Made by a program: the position numbers and the translations under genes. Shown one piece after another: positions 7,918 through 16,597 of a stretch of 64,000 bases of DNA. The notes under the pieces were generated by a model. That model searched no databases. It was given only the letters and a program-made list of their open reading frames with translations, and was not told the origin of the DNA. Position 1 is the stretch's first letter. Each line of letters starts with the position of its first letter. Source of the DNA: Pseudoxanthomonas sp. CF385 (lineage in GTDB: Bacteria; Pseudomonadota; Gammaproteobacteria; Xanthomonadales; Xanthomonadaceae). The DNA is taken from positions 992,001 through 1,056,000 of the forward strand of contig NZ_FNKZ01000002.1 in assembly GCF_900104255.1 (NCBI RefSeq). The letters run 5' to 3'.

Positions 7918-10271
7918 TCAGGGCCGGTCGGCGGCGAGTGCCGCCAACGGACGCGGCCGCCCGAACAGGTAGCCCTGCAGCGATGTGCATCCCAGTCCAC
8001 GGAGCAGGTCCAACTGCTGCCGCGTCTCGACGCCTTCGGCGGTCACCGCTAGGTGCATCGAACGCGCCAGGTGCACCACCGATGCGATGATCGAACACGT
8101 CATGTCCCGCGCCTCGTCCTGCAACAGGGCCGCGGCGAACGACTGGTCCAGCTTGATGGTGTCGAAGGGAAGCTCCCGCAGCTGGGCCATCGAGGAATAT
8201 CCCACGCCGAAATCGTCGATGGCGATGCGGACCCCTGTCTGGCGCAGCCGTCGCAGCACGTCGCGCGCGGCGGCGGGATCGCGCGCGAGCACCGATTCCG
8301 TGATTTCCAGTTCCAGCCGGCCCGCCGGCATGCCGACGCGGTGGAGGACGTCCAGCACCGAATCCACCCACGATGGAGACGCCAGCTGGATCGGCGAGAC
8401 GTTGACGGCCAGGGTGATGTCCGGGGCCCAGGACGACGCGTCGCGACACGCGCGCTCCAGCACCCACAGACCGATGGGATGATGAGACCCGACTGCTCGG
8501 CCACCGGGATGAAGTCGATCGGCGCGATGCGCCCGTGCAACGGGTGCCGCCAGCGGAGCAATGCCTCGTAGCCGCGGACGCGCAGATCGTCCGAGGCGTG
8601 CAGCGGCATGTAGTCAAGTTCCAGCTGTCCGGCACGTGCGGCCAGCGCAAGATCGCTGACCAACGCCAGGAGCTGCTGGAGGTGCTCGCCCATCTCGGGC
8701 GAGTAGCGCCGCGACGTGTCGCGCCCCTCGTTCTTCGCCGCGTAGAGGGCGTTGTCCGCCTGCCGCAGCAGTTCGCCGGCGTCGGCCGAACGGCTCACCT
8801 GCGAGACGCCGATGCTGGCGCGCACGTCGACGCGATAGTCGTTGACCTTCGCGGGCACCCGGAGCACGCCCAGGAAGCCGTCCAGGCATGCGCGGACGGC
8901 TTCGTCCGCGCCCTCGGCCGGCAACGATCGCAACAGCACCGCGAATTCGTCCCCGCCCAGCCTCGCCAGCAGGTCTCCCGGCCGGCATCCGCGCCGCAAG
9001 CGCCGGGCGACGCTGCGCAACACGTGGTCGCCCGCTGCATGGCCGAGGCTGTCGTTGATCGTCTTGAAGTTGTCGAGATCGATCATCGCGACGGCGTACG
9101 CGCCCTCGCGCTCCGCTTTCATGGCATCGAGAAACGCACGCCGATTGGGCAATCCGGTCAGCGGGTCGTGGTGCGCCAGATGGTGGAGATTGCGTTCGCG
9201 CACCCGCGCATCCGCCTCCCTGAGGCGCGCGTCGGACACGTCGCAGCCGACGCCGCGCCAGCCGATCCATTCGCCCGTCGGCGCATGCAGCGGCTTTGCG
9301 CTGAGCGACCAGCTGCGCGCCTGCCGGTCCACCATCGCCTCCATCACTACGCCGCTGAACGGCATGCCGGCCTGAAGCCGTCGGCGCAATGCGGCGCTCC
9401 CCACGTCGTCCCCGTCACCCACGGCGACGAGGCCATGCCGGGAGAACAGCGTGTCCAGGCGCTTGCCGACCAGATCCTCGTGCCCGATCCCCAGCACCTG
9501 GGAAAGCCGGCTGGCCGCACGCGTCAGCATGCCGTCGCGATCGCTTTCCCACAGCCAGTCGTTGGCGCCATCCTCGAAGTCGCGCAGCAGCAGGTCGATG
9601 ATCTGCCGCTGGTGGTCCGCGGCCAGTTCGGCTTCGATGCGGCGCACGAAAAGATGCGACGCGAACAGGAGGGCGAACGACAGCATCACCGCGTAGCAGC
9701 AGAGCAGCGCCACCGTCGTGCCCTGGGCCTGGGCCATGAAATCCAGCCGCATCACCATGAAGCAGGCGGAGACCGTCAGGATCAGCAACCAGGCGAACGA
9801 CACCAGGGGCGTGGTGATGCCGACCAGCACGCCGGTGGCGATCAGGCCGGGCGTGTAGGCACTGAGCAGCAGGCGACTGTCGTCGCTGGTGGCGAGCGGC
9901 GCCCCGAGGTAGATGCCCGACCCGCACACCAGCGCGCAAAAGCCGCACCAGAACACCGCCGCATGCAGATCGCCCATCCGCAGCGACCGCTCGCCCTCAC
10001 GCCGTTGCCGGCGCAGGCAGGCGATCGCATGCCATCCCCAGCCCAGGTGGCCCAACACGAAGCACGCCAGCCAGGGCCAGATCGCCGGCCACTCGAGGAA
10101 GGGCCACATGACCAGCAGCACGCCACCGCCGGTATAGCCGTTGGACGCCGCATACCAGGGCACGACACGGAACAGGTTGCGCAACTGGCGATTGAGCAGC
10201 AGCGCTCGCGCATCCTCGCTGCCGTCGGGCAATGCCCAGCACCTGCGCAACCGCTGCCAGACCCCACGCAT
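7918..10271 (-). pseudogene. Membrane GGDEF/EAL protein, EAL domain broken by a 1-nt frameshift
   Basis: The N-terminal half has about six membrane helices, then a PAS-like region (DWLWESDRDGMLTRA) and an intact GGDEF domain (DPLTGLPNRRAF, RLGGDEFAVLL). The EAL domain starts normally (RGYEALLRWRHP, PVAEQSGLIIP) but near 8474-8480 the frame shifts by one base. The remaining EAL motifs (LEITESVLARD, IDDFGVGYSS, IKLDQSF, TAEGVET, GYLFGRP) lie in the next frame and end at 7918. Without the shift the protein would be a c-di-GMP synthase/phosphodiesterase. As read, it keeps the cyclase and loses most of the EAL domain, then runs through about 127 unrelated residues to a stop at 8100. ATG 10271 has AGGAGA 7 nt upstream, better than the TTG at 10301. 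A sequencing error cannot be excluded. Confidence 0.85.
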
Positions 10272-10302
10272 GGCCTGTCTCCTGTCAGGCGCAGTCTCCA
10301 AA

Positions 10303-10318
10303 TGTGAATAAATTCACT
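10303..10318. promoter_or_regulatory. CRP/Clp-like operator upstream of the GGDEF/EAL gene
   Basis: TGTGA-N6-TCACT matches the CRP-family consensus TGTGA-N6-TCACA at nine of ten positions. GTGAAT/ATTCAC arms form a dyad. It is 32 bp upstream of the ATG at 10271, in an otherwise GC-rich region. Clp of Xanthomonas, a c-di-GMP-responsive CRP homologue, uses this consensus. The position close to the start codon suggests repression if functional. Confidence 0.55.
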
Positions 10319-10422
10319 TTAATCAGAGACTTGCAACGTGGATAGTAATCCTCGGCGGGGCCTCCAGCTCAACTGTCCGGCCGGCAATCGTCAGGGCAAC
10401 GAAGCAACGGCGCATTGGCGCA

Positions 10423-11502
10423 TTACGCGGCCTGCTCGATCCGCTCCCGCTGCGCCCGCCGGATCCTGACCGCCGCAGCCAGTCGCGCCAGCAGCTCCGC
10501 GCTGGCCTCCCAACCCAGGCAGCCGTCGGTGATGCTCTGGCCGTAGCGCAACGGTTCGCCATCGACCAGATCCTGCCGGCCGCCGACCAGATGGCTTTCC
10601 ACCATCACCCCGACGATGCGGCGCTCGCCGGCCTCGAGTTGCGAGGCGATGTCGTCGATCACCGCCGGCTGGTTGTCCGGGTTCTTGCCGCTGTTGGCGT
10701 GGCTGGCGTCGACCATCAAGCGCGCCGGCAACCCCGCCTTGGCCAGCACCTGGCTCGCCGCCTCGATGCTGGCCGCGTCGTAGTTGGGCGCCTTGCCGCC
10801 GCGCAGGATCACATGGCAATCCGGATTGCCCGCGGTGGCGGCGATCGCAGACCGGCCCTCCTTCGTCACCGCCAGGAAATGATGCGGATGCGACGCGGCG
10901 CCGACCGCGTCCACGGCGATCTTCACGTTGCCGTCGGTGCCGTTCTTGAAACCCACCGGGCAGGACAGGCCGCTGGCCATCTCGCGGTGCACCTGGCTTT
11001 CGGTGGTGCGTGCGCCGATCGCGCCCCAGGCGACCAGGTCGCTGATGTACTGCGGCGAGATCGTGTCCAGGTATTCGCAGCCGGCCGGCAGGCCCAGCGC
11101 GTTGATGTCGCGCAGCAGGCCACGCGCCAGGCGCAGGCCGCGGTTGATGTCGAAGCTGCCGTCCAGCGCGGGATCGTTGATCAGGCCTTTCCAGCCCACC
11201 GTCGTGCGCGGCTTCTCGAAGTAGACGCGCATGACGATCTCCAACTCGCCCGCCAGCGCGTCGCGCAACGGCTTCAGGCGCGCGGCGTACTCCAGCGCGG
11301 AGGCGGGATCGTGGATCGAACACGGACCGATCACCACCACCAGGCGGTCGTCGAGTCCGTGCAGGATGCCGTGCAGCGCGTCGCGCGCTTCGGACACCGT
11401 CTGCGATACGGCGTCGTCGCACGGCAGCTCGCCGATGATCGCGGCGGGCGTGACCAGCTCATCGAGTTTCCTGATGCGCAGATCGTCGGTATGGGGGGCC
11501 AT
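10423..11502 (-). CDS. aroG: 3-deoxy-7-phosphoheptulonate (DAHP) synthase, class I
   Basis: This 359-residue enzyme condenses PEP and erythrose 4-phosphate, the committed step of the shikimate pathway. Class I (AroF/G/H-type) motifs are clear: VVIGPCSIHDP, VYFEKPRTTVGWKGLINDP, ASGLSCPVGFKNGTDG, RGGKAPNYD and MVDASHANSGKNP. ATG 11502 (MAPHTDDLRIRKLDEL) was chosen because GGAG lies 7 nt upstream and because the attenuator hairpin ends about 20 bp further upstream. Which aromatic amino acid inhibits the enzyme cannot be told from sequence by eye, so the symbol is generic. Expression appears to be controlled by the leader peptide and terminator at 11522-11652. Confidence 0.95.
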   Translation of the reverse strand: MAPHTDDLRIRKLDELVTPAAIIGELPCDDAVSQTVSEARDALHGILHGLDDRLVVVIGPCSIHDPASALEYAARLKPLRDALAGELEIVMRVYFEKPRTTVGWKGLINDPALDGSFDINRGLRLARGLLRDINALGLPAGCEYLDTISPQYISDLVAWGAIGARTTESQVHREMASGLSCPVGFKNGTDGNVKIAVDAVGAASHPHHFLAVTKEGRSAIAATAGNPDCHVILRGGKAPNYDAASIEAASQVLAKAGLPARLMVDASHANSGKNPDNQPAVIDDIASQLEAGERRIVGVMVESHLVGGRQDLVDGEPLRYGQSITDGCLGWEASAELLARLAAAVRIRRAQRERIEQAA

Positions 11503-11521
11503 GGGGTTCTCCGGAGTCAAT

Positions 11522-11548
11522 AAAAAAGCCGCCAGGTTCGCTGGCGGC
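11522..11548 (-). terminator. Attenuator hairpin in the aroG leader
   Basis: On the minus strand GCCGCCAG, loop CGAAC and CTGGCGGC form a perfect 8-bp GC-rich stem followed by six U residues. It lies between the leader peptide stop (11575) and the aroG RBS. A sequence inside the leader ORF (GGCGGT, 11602-11597) can pair with its 5' arm (GCCGCC), so a competing antiterminator is possible. That leader sequence could itself be occupied by a local CCAC/GTGG hairpin. This is the layout of ribosome-mediated attenuation. Confidence 0.88.
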
Positions 11549-11574
11549 TTCAAGGGGATTCTTCTGGTGTCTAC

Positions 11575-11652
11575 CTAGAATGAACGCAGCCTCGCCACCG
11601 CCGTGGGTTCGCGGTAATACCAAAACCAAAAGCGGGCGCGGGTGGGATTCAT
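11575..11652 (-). CDS. aroG leader peptide (25 aa) with Phe-Trp-Phe-Trp-Tyr-Tyr
   Basis: Codon-by-codon reading from ATG 11652 gives 25 residues starting MNPTRAR, then F8 W9 F10 W11 Y12 Y13, then REPTAVARLRSF and TAG (ending at 11575). The codons of the run are TTT TGG TTT TGG TAT TAC. Six consecutive aromatic codons covering all three amino acids of the pathway, just ahead of a terminator and the gene for its first enzyme, are strong evidence for a regulatory leader peptide. It would stall ribosomes when aromatic aminoacyl-tRNA is scarce. No Shine-Dalgarno is visible, and an in-frame TGA lies six codons upstream, so translation must start here. It may be nearly leaderless. Confidence 0.85.
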   Translation of the reverse strand: MNPTRARFWFWYYREPTAVARLRSF

Positions 11653-11661
11653 GGGGGCGTA

Positions 11662-11670
11662 GAAATATCA
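11662..11670 (-). promoter_or_regulatory. Candidate extended -10 for the aroG leader transcript
   Basis: The minus-strand TG-A-TATTTC resembles an extended -10 element. It would start transcription about 2-4 nt before the leader ATG, which fits the missing ribosome binding site. No good -35 was found, so the call is tentative. Confidence 0.3.
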
Positions 11671-11858
11671 CGGCTTCCGCGGGCTGGCGAATGTTTCATC
11701 TGCAACCTGGAACCGCGGATTCAGGCTCCTGTGCGCGCCTGCATGGAACGTCGCCGGCACGCCGCGCCTTGGACGTCCGCCAGACGGTGGCCGCGACGGG
11801 CCTACGCTCGCGTTGGCCCCGTTGTCGCGTCCCGCGATGCCACCGGTTCCGGTGCACC

Positions 11859-13172
11859 ATGGCCCTGTCCCGCCGACACCTGCTCGCGGCGCCTGCCGCC
11901 CTCGCCGCCTCGGCCCTGTTGCCCGGCCCGCTGCTGGCGGCGGTCGCGGCGCAGACGCCCGCCCCGCCCGATCTCTCCGATTGGGACGCGGTGCGCGCGC
12001 AGTTCGCGCTGGATCCGGCCTACCTGCATTTCGCCTCGTTCTTCATCGCCAGCCATCCCACGCCCGTGCGCGAGGCGCTGGACGGCTATCGGCGTGCGAT
12101 GGACGCCAATCCGTTCCTGTTCGTCGAACGCGCGATGTTCGAGGACGATGCGCACAACCTGCCCCTGCAGGTGTGCACCGAAGTCGCGGAGTACCTCGGC
12201 GGGCGCGCCAACGAGGTCTGCCTCACCCGCAGCACCACCGAAGGCCTCGCCCTGGTCTACCACGGGCTGCCGCTGAAGGCCGGCGATGAAGTGCTGACCA
12301 CCGTCCACGACCATTACTCGCACCACGAATCTATCCGGCTGGCCACCGCGCGCGCCGGCGCCACGATGCGCAAGATCGCGCTGTTCGCCTCGTCCGCGGA
12401 CGCCGGCGTCGACGAGATCGTCGGCAACTTGAAAGCGGCGATACAGCCGGCCACGCGCGTGGTCGGCATCACCTGGGTGCACTCCAGCACCGGCATCCGC
12501 CTGCCCATCCGCGAGATCGCCGCGATGCTGCGCGGCCTTCCCGACCCGCCGCTGCTGGTCGTCGACGGCGTGCACGGACTCGGCGCTGCCGACGACACCG
12601 TCGCCACGATGGGCGCGGATTATTTCTGCGCCGGCACGCACAAGTGGATGTTCGCGCCGCGCGGCACCGGGCTGGTGTGGGCGAACGCGGCGAACTGGGG
12701 CCGCCTGCGGCCGCTGGTGCCCAATTTCACCGAGATCGAAAGCTACAACGCCTGGACCGAGGACCGCCCGCCCGCCGGTCCCGCGAACGCGGCACGGATG
12801 ATGCCCGGTGGTTTCCACGCCTTCGAGCACCAGTGGGCGATGACGGCCGCCTTCCGCATGCACCAGCAGATGCAACGGCCGCGCGTGGCCGCGCGCATCA
12901 CCGCGCTGAACGACCAGCTCAAACGCGGCCTGGCCGACCTGCCGAAGGTGAAGGTGCACACGCCGCGCGCCGCCGCGTTGTCGGCGGGTCTTGTCGCCTT
13001 CGAAATCGACGGCATGGGCCCCACCGACATCGTGAAGCAATTGCTCACGCGGCGCATCGTCGCCAGCACCAGTCCCTACGCCATCAGCTACGCGCGATTG
13101 GCGCCGAGCCTGGTGAACACGCCCGCCGAAGTCGACGAGGCCTTGCGCGCGGTGCGCGCGCTCGCCACCTGA
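11859..13172 (+). CDS. PLP-dependent aminotransferase class V-fold protein (isopenicillin N epimerase-like), Tat signal
   Basis: This 437-residue protein has a twin-arginine leader (MALSRRHLLAAPAALAASAL). A class V aminotransferase fold follows: VCLTRSTTEGLALVYHGLP (cofactor phosphate region), VVDGVHGLGA (Asp that contacts the pyridine nitrogen) and CAGTHKWMFAPRGTGL, with the PLP-binding Lys in THKW. Isopenicillin N epimerase-like proteins with Tat signals occur widely in Proteobacteria and have no established substrate. It is divergent from the aroG leader, with about 200 bp shared between them. Start 11859 was chosen because the Tat signal begins there; sequence upstream in frame is not protein-like. 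Confidence 0.85.
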   Translation: MALSRRHLLAAPAALAASALLPGPLLAAVAAQTPAPPDLSDWDAVRAQFALDPAYLHFASFFIASHPTPVREALDGYRRAMDANPFLFVERAMFEDDAHNLPLQVCTEVAEYLGGRANEVCLTRSTTEGLALVYHGLPLKAGDEVLTTVHDHYSHHESIRLATARAGATMRKIALFASSADAGVDEIVGNLKAAIQPATRVVGITWVHSSTGIRLPIREIAAMLRGLPDPPLLVVDGVHGLGAADDTVATMGADYFCAGTHKWMFAPRGTGLVWANAANWGRLRPLVPNFTEIESYNAWTEDRPPAGPANAARMMPGGFHAFEHQWAMTAAFRMHQQMQRPRVAARITALNDQLKRGLADLPKVKVHTPRAAALSAGLVAFEIDGMGPTDIVKQLLTRRIVASTSPYAISYARLAPSLVNTPAEVDEALRAVRALAT

Positions 13173-13289
13173 ACACACCGGGCCGGCGCGTCCGCCGAGC
13201 GGTGGCCCCTCCGCCGGACATTGCGCGTTGGTCCCTCATGCGGTCGTTGCGAAGCGACCCACCGCTTCCTTCGCCCCGACCGGACCGTC

Positions 13290-13814
13290 ATGCCCCCGAA
13301 CGACGCTTCTCCCCGCCCGCTGGACGACATGTTCGGCGAGGTCTACCAGGAACTGCGCCGGCTGGCGCACAAGCAACGGTTCCCCCGCGACGGCGCCACG
13401 CTGGACACCACGGCGCTGGTGCACGAGCTGTACCTGCAGATGAGCCACCAGCAACCGCAGTTCACCCACACCCGGCAGTTCTACGCGTATGCGGCGCGCG
13501 CCATGCGGCACATGCTGGTCGACCGTGCGCGCGAGCGCGCACGCATCAAGCACGGAGGCGACCTGCGCCGCACCGACTACCGGGACACGCTGGCCGGGCA
13601 GGTGACGATCGACCCCCAGCACGCACTGGAGCTGGACCAGGCGCTGCGTCGCCTGGCGCTGGACGATGCGCGCGCCGCCGAGGTGGTCGAACTGCATTAC
13701 TTCGCCGGGCTGCCGCTGGAGCGCATCGCCGAACTCTGTGAACTGAGCGTGCGCACCGTCTATCGCGACTGGCAGTACGCGCGGGCGTTCCTCGGAGCCC
13801 AGCTGGCCGCGTAA
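13290..13814 (+). CDS. ECF-type RNA polymerase sigma factor
   Basis: This 174-residue sigma-70 family factor has region 2 (FGEVYQELRRLAHKQRF, HELYLQM, ARAMRHMLVDRARERARIKHG) and region 4 (VVELHYFAGLPLERIAELC, VRTVYRDWQYARAFL). It resembles the group of ECF factors paired with Ser/Thr kinases rather than with anti-sigma factors. In Xanthomonas citri a comparable pair (EcfK/PknS) controls type VI secretion. The kinase gene starts 10 bp downstream, so the two are co-transcribed and probably functionally coupled. The ATG at 13290 gives the normal family length. Confidence 0.9.
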   Translation: MPPNDASPRPLDDMFGEVYQELRRLAHKQRFPRDGATLDTTALVHELYLQMSHQQPQFTHTRQFYAYAARAMRHMLVDRARERARIKHGGDLRRTDYRDTLAGQVTIDPQHALELDQALRRLALDDARAAEVVELHYFAGLPLERIAELCELSVRTVYRDWQYARAFLGAQLAA

Positions 13815-13824
13815 GCGCGCCGGC

Positions 13825-16518
13825 ATGTCAGGGTCGGGCCCCGAAAGACGCTTGATGGCAGACCCTTTCCCGCAGACACACGCCATGCCTTCCCTGCGCC
13901 AGTCGTTCGATGCGGTCGTGGACCTGCCTGCGGAGGCACGTCGCGACTGGATGGACCAGCACTGCCCCGACCCGACCGACCGTCGCCACCTGGAAGCGCT
14001 GCTCGCCGCGCACGCGCGCACCGAACCCGTCCTGCTCGACACCCCCGTCGCCGCGCTGATCGAGGCGATGAAGGCGGACGATGCGCGCCCGCCGCACGCG
14101 TGGATCGGCGAGCGCATCGGCGCCTTCAGGCTGATCAGTCCGCTCGGCCAGGGCGGCATGGCCAGCGTGTTCCTCGCCGAACGCGAAGACGTCGATTTCC
14201 AGCAACGGGTCGCGGTCAAGCTCTTGCGGCGCGGACCGTACTCCGAACTGCAGCAGCAACTGTTCCGGCGCGAACGGCAGACGCTGGCCGCGCTCGCACA
14301 CCCGGCCATCGCACGCCTGATCGACGGCGGCGTGACCGACGAAGGCGTGCCTTATCTGGTCATGGATCATGTGGACGGGCTGCCCATCACCCGCCATGCG
14401 GACGTGCATGACCTGGCGCTGGGCGCGCGACTGAAGCTGCTGTGCGATGTCTGCCGGGCGGTCGAGGCCGCGCACCGGCAACTGGTCGTCCACTGCGACC
14501 TCAAACCTTCCAACATCCTGGTGACGAGCGAAGGCGCGCCCCGCCTGCTGGATTTCGGCGTGGCGCGCCTGATCGATGCCACCGGCGATGGCGAGGGAGC
14601 CGCGGCCATCGGCCTGACGCCCGGATACGCCGCGCCCGAGCAGTACACCGGCGCTGCGGTGACCACGGCCACGGACGTATACGCGCTGGGCGTGCTGATG
14701 CACGAGCTGCTCAGCGGCGAACGCCCCGGCGAAACCCTCGACCCGCGCACCGCAGCGAAGGGTGATCTGGGCGCCATCCTGGCGAAGGCGACCGCCACCG
14801 ATCCCGCCCACCGATACGCGTCGGCGGGCGACCTGGCCGACGATCTCGAACACCATCTGCGCCACGAGCCGGTCCGTGCGCGTGCGCCTTCGCCGCTCCA
14901 CCGCATGCGCCTGTTCGCCCGACGCCATCGCGGTGGCGTCGCCGTCGCCACCCTGCTGATGGCCGCCGTGCTTGCCAGCCTGTCGGCGGCGCTGTGGCAG
15001 GCGCATACGGCACGCCTGGCCGCCGCGGAAGCGCAGGAGCAGGCCTGGCGTGCACGCCACGAAGCGCAGCGTGCGAATGCCGTGCGCGACCTGCTGGTGC
15101 AGTTGTTCGAGAACGAAGTGCCTAAGGGGCCGCGCAGCACGCTGCCGGATACCGCCACGCTGCTGCAGCGCGGTGCCCAGCGCGCACGCACCGACCTGGT
15201 CGCGACGCCGGCCCTGCAGGTGGAGATGCTGGTGGTCATCGCGCGCATCTACGACGAAATGTCCCGGTACGACGACGCGCGTCCGCTGCTGGCAAGCGCC
15301 GTCGCCACGGCGCGCACCCTCCCCGCGCGCGATCATGCCGCGCTGGGGATGGCGCTCAGCCAGCAGGGACAGCTCGCCTCCAGCGAGAAGGACTACCCGG
15401 CGGCACTCGCGCTGTTGAACGAAGCGCTCGCCGTCCAGCGTGGCGTCGATCCGCAGGGGCTCGCCGCGGCGCTGACCTACCATCGCCGCGCGATCGTCCA
15501 CAGCGAAGTCGACGAGCATCAGGCGGCCATCGCCGACCACCTGACCGCGATCCGCATCCAGCAGGCGCGGCTGACACCCCGCGACCCGCGCCTGGTCCGC
15601 AGCTACGGCGCGCTCGGTACCGCCTACACGCGCGCGCACCAACCGGGCCAGGCGGTGCGTTGGCAACGGCATGCGCTGACGTTGACGCGCGCAGCGTACG
15701 GCGACGAGCACCCCGAGACGTCGCGGCGGCTCAGCAACTACGGCATCGCCCTGATGGCCGCGGGCCGGATGTCCGAGGCCGAAGCCCCGCTGCAGGAAGC
15801 GGTCGCCATCGCCCGCCGCATCTATCGCGGACCGAATGCGGACGTGGCCCCGCGCGTGCACAACCTCGGCAGCGTCTACCTGGCGCTCGGCCGCCTGGAC
15901 GAGGCCGAGCGGCTGTTGCGCGAAGCGCTCGACATCGAGCATGCGATCGGCCGCGAGCGTGCGCCCGGTATCGGCTTCTCGCTGGCGAAGCTGTCCCGCA
16001 TCCAGGAACTGCGCGGCGACCTGGGGGGCGCGCGGGCGCTCGCCGACGAGGCGCGCGCGCAACTCGACAAGGTACTGCCGCCCACGCACGAACAGCGGCT
16101 CGATGCCGAGTTGCGTGTCATGCGCCTGCAGCTGGTGGCAGGATTGCATCGCGACCTGCGCGAGGACGCCATCGATCTGCAGCGGCGGGCCGGTGCGCTG
16201 AAGGAGCCGTATCTGTCGGCCACCGCGTTGTACGTGCGTGCCCTGGCGCACGCGCGACAAGGCGAGGATGCGCGCGCCATCTCGATGATCCGGCAGGCGC
16301 TGCAGATCAGCGCGCGCCCGCGCGCGTTCCCGCACGACCTGATCGCCTGGTACGCCACGCTGGCGCACCTGTACGAGCGCGTGGGCGACCCTGCGGCCGC
16401 GGCGCGCGCGCGCCGCGACGGCATCGCGTTCGCCGACCGCATGGAGATCCCCAGAACGCATCCTGCGCGCCGCGCATTGGTAGCGCCCGCAACCGTCACG
16501 ATGACCAACGCCCCCTGA
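13825..16518 (+). CDS. Transmembrane Ser/Thr protein kinase with TPR sensor domain
   Basis: A cytoplasmic N-terminal kinase domain (about residues 95-350) has the glycine loop LGQGGMASVFL, the ATP lysine in VAVKLL (K132), the catalytic loop HCDLKPSN (D225), DFGVARL (D243) and GYAAPEQY. One membrane helix follows at about 372-392. An extracytoplasmic part of about 500 residues is rich in TPR units (for example EAEAPLQEAVAIARRIY and EAERLLREALDIEHAI). The Arg normally before the catalytic Asp is Cys (C224), making this a non-RD kinase. It probably modifies or activates the sigma factor encoded just upstream. Alternative in-frame starts are at 13855 and 13885. Confidence 0.92.
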   Translation: MSGSGPERRLMADPFPQTHAMPSLRQSFDAVVDLPAEARRDWMDQHCPDPTDRRHLEALLAAHARTEPVLLDTPVAALIEAMKADDARPPHAWIGERIGAFRLISPLGQGGMASVFLAEREDVDFQQRVAVKLLRRGPYSELQQQLFRRERQTLAALAHPAIARLIDGGVTDEGVPYLVMDHVDGLPITRHADVHDLALGARLKLLCDVCRAVEAAHRQLVVHCDLKPSNILVTSEGAPRLLDFGVARLIDATGDGEGAAAIGLTPGYAAPEQYTGAAVTTATDVYALGVLMHELLSGERPGETLDPRTAAKGDLGAILAKATATDPAHRYASAGDLADDLEHHLRHEPVRARAPSPLHRMRLFARRHRGGVAVATLLMAAVLASLSAALWQAHTARLAAAEAQEQAWRARHEAQRANAVRDLLVQLFENEVPKGPRSTLPDTATLLQRGAQRARTDLVATPALQVEMLVVIARIYDEMSRYDDARPLLASAVATARTLPARDHAALGMALSQQGQLASSEKDYPAALALLNEALAVQRGVDPQGLAAALTYHRRAIVHSEVDEHQAAIADHLTAIRIQQARLTPRDPRLVRSYGALGTAYTRAHQPGQAVRWQRHALTLTRAAYGDEHPETSRRLSNYGIALMAAGRMSEAEAPLQEAVAIARRIYRGPNADVAPRVHNLGSVYLALGRLDEAERLLREALDIEHAIGRERAPGIGFSLAKLSRIQELRGDLGGARALADEARAQLDKVLPPTHEQRLDAELRVMRLQLVAGLHRDLREDAIDLQRRAGALKEPYLSATALYVRALAHARQGEDARAISMIRQALQISARPRAFPHDLIAWYATLAHLYERVGDPAAAARARRDGIAFADRMEIPRTHPARRALVAPATVTMTNAP

Positions 16519-16597
16519 ACCATCACGCGGCGCGTGTCAGTGGGCATCGCCGGAAAGCGCTCGTTTCTGTGGACCCCAAGCAGAGACCGGACTTCCC

